From CAZSNT01 sp964607765 (GTDB taxonomy: Bacteria > Verrucomicrobiota > Lentisphaeria > Oligosphaerales > JABHEG01), in NCBI GenBank assembly GCA_964607765.1, contig CAZSNT010000205.1:1-16487 (forward strand): a stretch of DNA of 16,487 bases, written 5' to 3'. This document shows positions 1 through 6,828 of the stretch, in pieces. Every line of letters begins with the position of its first letter. The stretch's first letter is position 1. The notes beneath the pieces were generated by a model. The model saw only the letters and a list, made by a program, of their open reading frames with translations. It made no database searches and had not been told where the DNA came from. The position numbers and the translations under genes were made by a program.

Positions 1-977
1 TGGGCGGCGGCAAGGGCGGTTCGGACTTCGACCCCAAGGGCAAGAGCGACAACGAAGTGATGCGCTTCTGCCAGTCCTTCATGACCGAGTTGCAGCGTCA
101 CATCGGTGCTGACACGGACGTGCCGGCCGGTGACATCGGCGTCGGCGGCCGCGAGATCGGGTTCATGTTCGGCCAGTATCGCCGGCTCCGCAACGAGTTC
201 GTCGGTGTCCTGACCGGCAAGGGCCTGGGTTGGGGCGGCAGCCTCATTCGTCCCGAGGCGACCGGCTACGGCGCGACCTACCTCGCCGAGGAAATGCTCA
301 AGACGCGTAACGACACCTTCAACGGCAAGATCGTGGCCGTCTCCGGTTCCGGCAACGTCGCCCAGTACACCGTCGAGAAGGTGACACAGCTCGGCGGCAA
401 GTGCGTGACACTGTCCGACTCCAACGGCACCATCTACGACAAAGACGGCATCGACGCCGAGAAGCTCGCGTACGTCATGGAGCTGAAGAACGTGCGTCGC
501 GGCCGCATCCGCGAGTATGCCGACAAGTTCGGCGCCGAGTACTATGAAGGCGCCCGTCCGTGGGGCGTTAAATGCGACTGCGCTTTCCCGAGCGCCACGC
601 AGAACGAGATCAGTGGCGACGACGCCAAGACCCTGATCGACAACGGCTGTATCCTGGTCAGTGAAGGCGCCAACATGCCGAGCACGCCGGAAGCGGTCGA
701 ACTGTTCATCGAGAACAAGACCCTCTTCGGCCCGGGCAAAGCTGCCAACGCCGGCGGCGTTGCCACTTCCGGCCTGGAGATGTCCCAGAACTCCATGCGT
801 CTGAGCTGGACGCGCGAGGAAGTGGACAGCCGCCTGAACGGCATTATGGTTGCCATCCATGAAGCCTGTGTGAACGCGGCAGCCGAATACGGCATGCCCG
901 GCAACTACGTGGCCGGCGCCAATATCGCCGGTTTCGTCAAGGTCGCCGACGCGATGCTTGACCAGGGCCTTATCTAA
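1..977 (+). CDS. gdhA: NADP-type glutamate dehydrogenase, 5'-truncated by the window edge
   Basis: Reductively aminates 2-oxoglutarate to glutamate with NADPH in the cytoplasm. Reading opens in frame at base 3, so about 325 C-terminal residues of a family of roughly 450 are present. It begins in the glycine-rich GGGKGGSDFDPKGKSD segment of hexameric NADP enzymes, followed by FCQSFM and the catalytic-region motif PAGDIGVGGREIG. A Rossmann coenzyme fold follows with the GSGNVA fingerprint (about bases 345-365). The end, IAGFVKVADAMLDQGLI, matches the E. coli GdhA C-terminus closely. Stop is TAA at 975-977. A strong terminator follows directly, so this gene ends its own transcript; the nrpR-like regulator lies 140 bp downstream. 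The family is certain from sequence; NADP rather than NAD specificity follows from the resemblance to E. coli GdhA. Confidence 0.97.
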   Translation, partial: GGGKGGSDFDPKGKSDNEVMRFCQSFMTELQRHIGADTDVPAGDIGVGGREIGFMFGQYRRLRNEFVGVLTGKGLGWGGSLIRPEATGYGATYLAEEMLKTRNDTFNGKIVAVSGSGNVAQYTVEKVTQLGGKCVTLSDSNGTIYDKDGIDAEKLAYVMELKNVRRGRIREYADKFGAEYYEGARPWGVKCDCAFPSATQNEISGDDAKTLIDNGCILVSEGANMPSTPEAVELFIENKTLFGPGKAANAGGVATSGLEMSQNSMRLSWTREEVDSRLNGIMVAIHEACVNAAAEYGMPGNYVAGANIAGFVKVADAMLDQGLI

Positions 978-993
978 GGCCACCCGCACTACC

Positions 994-1037
994 GGACCTG
1001 CCCGGTGGCCCGGGCGCCGCCGGGCAGGTCCTTTCTT
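994..1037 (+). terminator. Intrinsic terminator of gdhA
   Basis: A perfect 12-bp inverted repeat, GGACCTGCCCGG at 994-1005 and CCGGGCAGGTCC at 1020-1031, has a 14-nt GC-rich loop and is followed by TTTCTT (1032-1037). It sits 16 nt after the gdhA stop. Because a terminator should not lie inside a coding region, it argues that the downstream regulator starts after it, not at the open ATG at 958. Confidence 0.9.
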
Positions 1038-1119
1038 CTGCCAGCTTCATCCCCTGCCCCATCCGGTCGGCGGGGCGATGCGCTTCTCAGCCCGGGTCCG
1101 TTGGCGTCGGAGACATGCA

Positions 1120-2127
1120 GTGGACAGGAAAGCACGCACACGTCTGGCCATCCTGGACGTGCTCAAAGACGCCTCGGCGCCATTGAGCTCGCAACGAATC
1201 GCCACTGGCCTTGCCGAAAACGGACTCAAGCTCAGCGGCCGCAGCGTGCGCCTGTACCTGCAGGAACTGGCCGAGCGCGAATACATCGAGATCCTCGGCA
1301 AACGCGGCAGCGTGATCACCACTGCCGGCCGGGAAGAGATCCGGGCAGCAGGCACCTACCAACGCGTCGGCTTCCTGTCTGCCAAGATCGACCAGATGAC
1401 CTACGCGATGACGTTCGACCTGGCCACGCGGTCCGGCAAGGTCATCGTCAACACAAGCCTCATCGAGGCGAAGCTCCTCGCCAGACACCAGGAAGAAGTC
1501 TGCAGCGTGTTCGCCAAGGGCTATGCCATGGGGCAGTTGGTGGGCTTGCTCGCGCCCGGCGAGAAGATGGGCGCGCTGGCTGTGCCCAAGGGCCACGTGG
1601 GGCTGTGTACGGTCTGCGCGGTCACCGTCAACGGTGTGCTGCTCAAACACGGCGTGCCCATGCGATCACTTTTCGGCGGTCTGCTGGAGATGCGGCAGGA
1701 GGGTGACTTCCGCTTCGTAGAGATGATCATGTACGATGGAACGTCCATCGACCCCCTCGAAGTCTTCATCCGCGGCGGACTGACCGACTACCTGGGTGCG
1801 ATCAAGACCGGATGTGGTCGAATCGGAGTCAGCTTCCGCGAGATTCCCGCCAACAGCGTGGAGCAAGTCACCAGCCTGGCGCGCAAGCTGGATCGAATAG
1901 GTCTGGGCGCCTTCCTGACCATTGGCGACCCCGGTCAGGCACTGTGCGACGTCCCCGTCAACGAAGGGCATGCCGGAGCCATTGTGATCGGGGGCCTGAA
2001 CGCGATCGCGGTCATTGAGGAGTCAGGGCACCACGTCGAGTCCCGTGCCCTCTCCGGTCTGCTGGAGTACCACCGGCTTTTCCACTACTCCGAACTTCCG
2101 GAACGCCTGGCGGAATTGCCGAGTTAG
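1120..2127 (+). CDS. NrpR-like transcriptional regulator (winged helix plus one NRD/DUF128 domain)
   Basis: Homologue of NrpR, the repressor of nif and glnA genes in methanogens whose DNA binding is relieved by 2-oxoglutarate. Residues 4-75 form an RNase R-type winged helix (ARTRLAILDVL, then SGRSVRLYLQELAE, then a wing with GKRGSVITTAG). Residues from about 79 to 320 form a single NRD (DUF128) effector domain beginning YQRVGFLSAKID. I chose GTG 1120 (335 aa): GGAG at 1109-1112 lies 7 nt upstream and the protein then begins VDRKARTRLAIL, close to family N-termini. The frame is open back to ATG 958, but that would read through the gdhA terminator and give an unlikely Arg/Pro-rich leader; ATG 1078 is a second alternative. 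It lies beside gdhA and is convergent with nfnAB, so control of nitrogen assimilation is inferred. Its stop overlaps that of nfnB by 4 bp. Confidence 0.85.
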   Translation: MDRKARTRLAILDVLKDASAPLSSQRIATGLAENGLKLSGRSVRLYLQELAEREYIEILGKRGSVITTAGREEIRAAGTYQRVGFLSAKIDQMTYAMTFDLATRSGKVIVNTSLIEAKLLARHQEEVCSVFAKGYAMGQLVGLLAPGEKMGALAVPKGHVGLCTVCAVTVNGVLLKHGVPMRSLFGGLLEMRQEGDFRFVEMIMYDGTSIDPLEVFIRGGLTDYLGAIKTGCGRIGVSFREIPANSVEQVTSLARKLDRIGLGAFLTIGDPGQALCDVPVNEGHAGAIVIGGLNAIAVIEESGHHVESRALSGLLEYHRLFHYSELPERLAELPS

Positions 2128-3617
2128 CCCGACGCCAACAGCGCGTTGATCGACGACGCGGCCTGCCGGCCCTGTCCCATGGCCAGGATGACGGTTGCCG
2201 CGCCCAGCACGATGTCCCCGCCCGCAAAAACCCGGTCCATGCTCGTCTTCCCGCTCTCGTCCACCACCAGGTTGCCCCAGGCCGTGGTCACAAGCTCCGG
2301 AGTCGTCTGCTTGATGAGGGGGTTTGAGCTGTTGCCGATCGCGACAATCACGGTGTCCATGTCCATGACGAACTCGCTGCCCTCTATCACGACCGGGCGG
2401 CGGCGCCCGGAATCGTCCGGCTCGCCCAGTTCGTAGCGCAGAAGCTCGATCTGCCTGACGCAGCCGCTGTCATCGCCCAGAATCCGCTTCGCGTTCTGCA
2501 GGATGTGAAACTGTACCCCTTCCTCTTTGGCGTGAGCCACTTCCTCGACACGGGCGGGCATCTCCTTCTCGGTGCGGCGGTAGATCAGGTGTACCTCGTC
2601 CGCACCGAGGCGCAGCGCCGTCCGCGCCGCATCCATGGCCACATTGCCGCCGCCGAGAACCGCAACCTTCCGTGACGAGACAATCGGCGTTGCGGCTCGC
2701 CCTTTCTCGTAGGCCCGCATCAGGTTGGCCCGGGTCAGATACTCGTTGGCGGAGAACACGCCAACCAAGTTCTCGCCTTCAATGCCCATAAAATTGGGGA
2801 GCCCCGCCCCCGTGCCGACGAACACCGCGTCATAGCCGTCTTTCTCCAACAGATCCCGGAGCTTGCGGGTCCGGCCGACGACAAAGTTCGGGACCATCTT
2901 CACGCCCATTGCCTCAAGCGTCTCGATCTCGAGCCTGACAATCTCCTTTGGCAAACGGAACTCCGGAATGCCGTACAACATCACGCCGCCGAACTTGTGG
3001 AACGCCTCGAAAACCGTGACAGCGTGCCCTTCGCGACGCACATCGGCCGCAACCACCAAACCCGCCGGACCGCTACCGATGACCGCCACACGCTTACCCG
3101 TATCAGGCTTCACCTCGGGAGGCGTAATCTGCCCACTGTCACGCTCCCAGTCAGCCACATACCGCTCGAGCCGTCCGATCGACACCGATTTCTCGGGGTC
3201 TTTCAGGGCTTTGCCAACGGTACATTCCGCCTGACACTGACTCTCCTGCGGACACACACGCCCACAGATCGCCGGCAACAGGCTGTTGCGCTTGATGACC
3301 CGGATCGCCGAAGCGGCGTCACCCTCCGCAATGGCTTCGACAAACCCACGGATGTCAATCCGGACAGGGCAGCCGTTCACGCACGGCTCATTCTTGCACT
3401 GCAGGCAGCGTAACGCCTCGAGCCGCGCCTGTGCCTCGCTGTAACCCAATGCCACCTCGCTCGTGTTGCCGCGCCGGACATCAGGATCCTGACTCGGCAT
3501 GTCCTGGAGCGGGATCGCCAACCGCTCCTTGTTCTTCAGAGCATCCGCACGCCCCGCCAGGTCGCACCACAGCGCTTCTGCCGCGTCATTCAATTCAGCC
3601 GGCGTAATATGGCTCAT
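2124..3617 (-). CDS. nfnB: NfnB/SudA-type flavoprotein: large subunit of NADH-dependent ferredoxin:NADP+ oxidoreductase (GltD-like)
   Basis: Large subunit of the cytoplasmic electron-bifurcating transhydrogenase: FAD- and NADP(H)-binding, homologous to the small subunit of glutamate synthase. Two cysteine clusters for [4Fe-4S] centres are visible: CLQCKNEPCVNGCP (C71, C74, C79, C83) and CGRVCPQESQCQAEC (C118, C122, C128, C132). The FAD Rossmann motif GSGPAG is at 181-186 and the NADP motif GGGNVA at 322-327. The end, GGDIVLGAATVILAMGQGR, is the second FAD-binding stretch. I chose ATG 3617 (497 aa) because a strong GAGGAGGG site precedes it by 10 nt; the ATG at 3716 would overlap nfnA by 65 nt. 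It follows nfnA with a 34-nt gap. GltD of glutamate synthase is the main alternative, but pairing with an NfnA-type partner and the absence of a large gltB subunit favour NfnB. Confidence 0.9.
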   Translation of the reverse strand: MSHITPAELNDAAEALWCDLAGRADALKNKERLAIPLQDMPSQDPDVRRGNTSEVALGYSEAQARLEALRCLQCKNEPCVNGCPVRIDIRGFVEAIAEGDAASAIRVIKRNSLLPAICGRVCPQESQCQAECTVGKALKDPEKSVSIGRLERYVADWERDSGQITPPEVKPDTGKRVAVIGSGPAGLVVAADVRREGHAVTVFEAFHKFGGVMLYGIPEFRLPKEIVRLEIETLEAMGVKMVPNFVVGRTRKLRDLLEKDGYDAVFVGTGAGLPNFMGIEGENLVGVFSANEYLTRANLMRAYEKGRAATPIVSSRKVAVLGGGNVAMDAARTALRLGADEVHLIYRRTEKEMPARVEEVAHAKEEGVQFHILQNAKRILGDDSGCVRQIELLRYELGEPDDSGRRRPVVIEGSEFVMDMDTVIVAIGNSSNPLIKQTTPELVTTAWGNLVVDESGKTSMDRVFAGGDIVLGAATVILAMGQGRQAASSINALLASG

Positions 3618-3627
3618 AGCCTCGTAT

Positions 3628-3635
3628 CCCTCCTC
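3628..3635 (-). promoter_or_regulatory. Ribosome binding site deciding the nfnB start
   Basis: GAGGAGGG on the minus strand, 10 nt before ATG 3617. It lies just past the nfnA stop (3652-3654) and supports a separate start for nfnB instead of a long overlap with nfnA. Confidence 0.75.
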
Positions 3636-3651
3636 AGGCACTGTTGCTTCG

Positions 3652-4533
3652 TCAGTCGCGACCGGCAGTGTCGAGACGACACGTGTGCTGCCCGGCATGC
3701 CAACTTTCGTGGGCATCGGACTCCTCCGACCGGTACGCCTGGAGGCGTTTCATCATCCCGTTGAAGTCGACCTCGTGCCCATCAAACTCAGGACCGTCCA
3801 CACAGACGAATTTCGTCTCGTCCCCGACACTGACTCGGCAACCGCCGCACATACCCGTGCCGTCGACCATGATCGTGTTCAGAGACACAACCGTCTTCAC
3901 GCCGAAAGGCCGCGTCGTTTCAGCACAGAATTTCATCATGATCGGGGGGCCAATGGCCACGACCAGGTCCGGCTTTGCGTCTCGGGAGCAGACCTCTTTC
4001 AAGGGCTCCGTTACCAACGCTTTGCGCCCGTAAGAGCCGTCATCAGTGCACACAATCAGCTCGTCAGACAGCGCCTGCATGCGATCTTCGAGGATGATCA
4101 GATCACGGGTGCGCGCACCGATAATGCCGACGATCGTGTTGCCCGCCTCCTTCAGCCCGCGAACAATCGGATGCAGCGGAGCTACGCCAATCCCGCCGCC
4201 AACACACACGACTGTGCCGAAATTCTCGATGTGCGTAGGCGTGCCCAGAGGACCAACCAGCGCCGGCACCGTCGCGCCTACGTCAAGCTCCGCCAGAATA
4301 TGCGTCGTGCGCCCCACAGCCTGGAAGATGATCGTGATGGATCCCTCTTCATTGTCAGCGTCGGCGATCGTCAGCGGAATGCGCTCACCATAATCGTCGT
4401 CCACCTGCAAAATGACGAACTGTCCGGGCAGACGCTCCTCGGCGATCAACGGAGCGTGGATCCGCATGAGGTAGACGTCCTCAGCCAACTGCGCTCTGTG
4501 CAGGATAGTATTTGCACCGACCTCTGTTCGCAT
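3652..4533 (-). CDS. nfnA: NfnA/SudB-type ferredoxin-NADP+ reductase subunit
   Basis: Small subunit of the NADH-dependent reduced ferredoxin:NADP+ oxidoreductase; the known complex couples NADH and ferredoxin oxidation to NADP+ reduction, or runs in reverse. The fold is ferredoxin-reductase-like: an FAD beta-barrel with ERIPLTIAD (about 50-58), a Rossmann segment VGGGIGVAPLHPI (111-123), and a C-terminal [2Fe-2S] site with D224, C229, C232 and C244. One Asp plus three Cys is the unusual ligand set known for NfnA. The protein is 293 aa; about 30 residues after VDFNGMMKRLQAY look like a non-conserved tail. ATG 4533 has GAGG 9 nt upstream. It is first in a two-gene operon with nfnB. It is also called sulfide dehydrogenase subunit beta (SudB) in some genomes. 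No signal peptide or membrane span is seen. Confidence 0.9.
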   Translation of the reverse strand: MRTEVGANTILHRAQLAEDVYLMRIHAPLIAEERLPGQFVILQVDDDYGERIPLTIADADNEEGSITIIFQAVGRTTHILAELDVGATVPALVGPLGTPTHIENFGTVVCVGGGIGVAPLHPIVRGLKEAGNTIVGIIGARTRDLIILEDRMQALSDELIVCTDDGSYGRKALVTEPLKEVCSRDAKPDLVVAIGPPIMMKFCAETTRPFGVKTVVSLNTIMVDGTGMCGGCRVSVGDETKFVCVDGPEFDGHEVDFNGMMKRLQAYRSEESDAHESWHAGQHTCRLDTAGRD

Positions 4534-4642
4534 CGAATATGGCCTCTTGAGATAGGGTTCTGGTTAAGCGCTCTCGAACTCGACCGCGAGCACACAACGC
4601 TCCACGTCACGCACCGAACGGCAGAAGCCGAGCTGAGAGTGG

Positions 4643-4664
4643 AAAACGGGCTCCGGAAGCACCC
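4643..4664 (-). terminator. Possible weak terminator between the selB operon and nfnAB
   Basis: Read on the minus strand, a short hairpin (GG, bulged T, GCT, loop TCCGG, AGC, CC) at 4664-4648 is followed by GTTTTCC. It lies in the 237-nt gap after the selenoprotein stop at 4771. The stem is only 5 bp with a bulge, so confidence is low, but no better terminator is visible in the gap. Confidence 0.3.
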
Positions 4665-4702
4665 GCAGAGACGCGTCGGTCTGCTCCGACGCCAGCCCGC
4701 AA

Positions 4703-4719
4703 TACGCGCGTAGCGCGTA
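4703..4719. repeat. Perfect 7-bp inverted repeat in the nfnA upstream region
   Basis: TACGCGC and GCGCGTA separated by GTA, 170 nt upstream of the nfnA start and 52 nt after the selenoprotein stop. It could be an operator for nfnAB or an RNA hairpin at the end of the upstream operon; there is no run of T on either side. The rest of the gap 4534-4770 shows no gene and no convincing sigma-70 promoter. Confidence 0.5.
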
Positions 4720-4770
4720 CCGAAAATAGCAAAGCGTGTAATGTACGGCCCCGAACGCCCTCCCGCAACC

Positions 4771-6828
4771 TCAGACGCGCGCCGGTGGCGGCGGCGCGGA
4801 GAACTGCATCACGCCGAGGAAGCGCTCCCGGAAGAACGCGTTGCTGAAGGCGAACAGCAGGAACGGCAGCAGAACCAGGAACAGCAGCCCGCCCATACCC
4901 AGGGCTGGGAGAAATGCCGCGACCAGCATCATCCCGACCTCACCGAATCCAACCCCCATCATGGTCACCCCGACGACTGCGGCAATCAGCGGTATACCAA
5001 CCCCAGCGACGACTACGCTCGAGAGCAGAGCCCAGGCACAGAAGCGCAACGGCGAGAACGCCCTGCTACAGCGATACCGGGCGGCCGCCATCGCCGCGAC
5101 CAGCACGCCCGAAAGCACGCTGAACGAAAGCAAGTAGAGCCGGACCTGGCTGCCTTCCTCGTAAATGCTCAGCCCACCTAGGAACCCCACACCGAACAGG
5201 ACACCAGCCGCCCAGCCGAGGATCGGCCTCGGCTCCCGCCCCACCACGGCAAATGCGGTCAACAGCAGCAACGTCAACCCGAGCGCCAGGAGCCCGATCG
5301 TGCTCTCCACATGCCCCATACCCCCGCCCGTCGCCGCGCCGAGTGCACGCGCCAAACCGGTCGACACAAAGCAGGTGAACAGGAGTGGGATCAGGACTGT
5401 GAACGCCTCGGCGCGGCGGTTCGGCCTCAGTAGGAACGCAGGAATCAGAAGCAGCCACGGCAGAAGTGCCGCAAATTGCCAAAGCGGACTCCAGGTGAGC
5501 AGCACAGGCTTGCTTTCGTCAGGCCCCAAGCCGCCCAACGGTCCCGACGCAATGACGGTGAGATCGCCGATAATGCTGGTGGGTACTCGCCATGAGTACG
5601 AACAGGTGCCGCCTCACCCATATTCGAACGAGCCGGAGTGGACCTTCTCACCGTTGCGGTGAACACTGACCGTCGGCCCACTCTCGTAGTTGAACGGCCT
5701 CTGGCTGTACTCCTGCCCGCCGACCCCGACCAGCTTGTAGTCGAACTGCAGCGTTCCGAAGCTGCGTCTCACCGCCACGGTGTGATTCAAGGGCCCGCCA
5801 ATGCGCACAGTTGTCGACCTGCCAGCCGTCACCTGCGTGTAGCGCGACGCAGCCAGGAACACAGCGCTGCTGTCCACTGCCGCAACCAGGACCAAGCCGC
5901 TGTGGTAGCTCCCGGCCGGCACGGTGAGGGTGCTGTCACCCGGACGGTCGATGACAACGCAGTGCGTCTCGTTGTCCAGCCGCAGGCGCTCGATGTGGCT
6001 GCCCTCGACCAGCACTGTTCCACGCGGGGTTTCGGTCTCGGTGAACGTCGCCACCAGCGCAGGAGCGTCTTCCCCGGGCTCGAATGCAAACTCGAGCTTG
6101 TACGCGTGCCCACCAACGCACAGCGTCCGGCCGGCCAGAATCCGATCCACTTCCTGGCGCACCTGCAGTTCCTCATCCCCGGCAGTGCCACCCGTTCCCA
6201 CTCGCCGAAGCAGCACCAAGTCCTCAGCATCGATCACACCATCCAGGTTGTCCGCCACGGCCAGGTGCCATGCCGTACCGTGCAACGTCACCTCGCCCTG
6301 CCACCCGGAGTGAACCGTCAGGCTGCAGCCTTGGTGCGTGTTGAAGCCCCTGCCGTACGAGTAGAAGTCCGCGTCGACAACGTACGGCAAAGCGAGATCG
6401 CCCTTCGGCATAGAAACCCCCACGTCGGCGAACTGCTGGGAATACGGATCCACGCCGGCAGCCCTGACCGTGACGTCGTCCGTGAGGTCGAGATTCCGGT
6501 TCTGATCGATGATGAGCGTCCCGGCCTCTTTGTCCCAGGCGAACGCCACGGATGCCCCGCTGCTTCCGCCCCCGGCGATGACGCCGCGCCAGACGCCGGA
6601 CGAACTCAGGGCAGGCTCCTTCTTGAACACGACCTCACGCCCGTCAGCAGCAACACCGAAACTGTGCGAGAAAGCCGAGTCGGAGTAGGCAAGCCGAGCG
6701 GCATGCTCGGCAGGAGCGGCTGACAGTGCCGCACTGCAGCAGACAAGCAGCGTATACAGCGCCGCAAGCCAGCCGATTCGGATGGTCACCGCTGGGCAAC
6801 GGAGCATCACTTGAGCCGCTCCCTTCAC
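4771..6828 (-). CDS. Predicted selenoprotein: secreted ectodomain, Sec (TGA) and multi-pass membrane domain; family not recognised
   Basis: Read as one 685-codon gene with TGA 5616-5614 (codon 405) as selenocysteine. GTG 6828 overlaps the selB stop as GTGA; ATG 6807 (codon 8), with AAGGGAG about 11 nt before it, is an equal start candidate. Residues about 8-37 form a signal peptide (WLAALYTLLVCCSAALSA). The ectodomain to about 400 is beta-rich with two Ca-binding-like loops, DQNRNLDLTDD and DNLDGVIDAED. Sec lies in FEYG-U-GGTCSYSWRVP, giving a U-x3-C pair. After codon 443, 7-8 hydrophobic spans follow (about 443-467, 475-496, 509-529, 536-556, 565-586 and a long stretch 598-670). If TGA is a stop, these are a 404-aa secreted protein (6828-5614) and a membrane protein whose first start codon in frame is TTG 5538 without a good Shine-Dalgarno. 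The selB neighbour, frame continuity and hairpin favour one protein. Enzymatic or structural role unknown. Confidence 0.75.
5583..5599 (-). promoter_or_regulatory. Candidate bacterial SECIS hairpin
   Basis: On the minus strand GTACTC (5599-5594), loop ATGGC (5593-5589), GAGTAC (5588-5583): a perfect 6-bp stem. The loop begins 20 nt after the TGA, inside the 16-37 nt window described for bacterial SECIS elements. Two G lie in the loop, though at its third and fourth positions instead of the first two. A 2x2 internal loop containing a U and two further pairs (T-A, G-C) extend it below. Confidence 0.6.
5614..5616 (-). other. In-frame TGA read as selenocysteine codon
   Basis: TGA between codons for FEYG and GGTCSYSW. 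The frame is open before it for 404 codons and after it for 280 codons. The operon uses TGA as an ordinary stop at 8830-8828, 6827-6825 and 4773-4771, so a local signal such as the following hairpin would be needed to recode only this one. Confidence 0.72.

Noticed and set aside
3652..3654. TGA of nfnA as another selenocysteine codon
   Set aside because: A second TGA follows in the same frame after five codons and NfnA homology is already complete; it is an ordinary stop.
3617..3716. Longer nfnB start at 3716 overlapping nfnA by 65 nt
   Set aside because: A strong GAGGAGGG lies right before ATG 3617, and the extra 33 residues are antisense-like sequence shared with the nfnA tail and do not resemble the family.
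3499..4713. Long plus-strand frame opposite nfnA and the start of nfnB
   Set aside because: The minus strand has full cofactor motifs for NfnA and NfnB; the plus frame is Arg/His-rich with no family resemblance.
4771..5538. Stand-alone membrane protein starting at TTG 5538
   Set aside because: The frame is continuous with the upstream secreted protein through one TGA, there is no good ribosome site before TTG 5538, and selB is adjacent. I kept it only as the alternative to the selenoprotein model.
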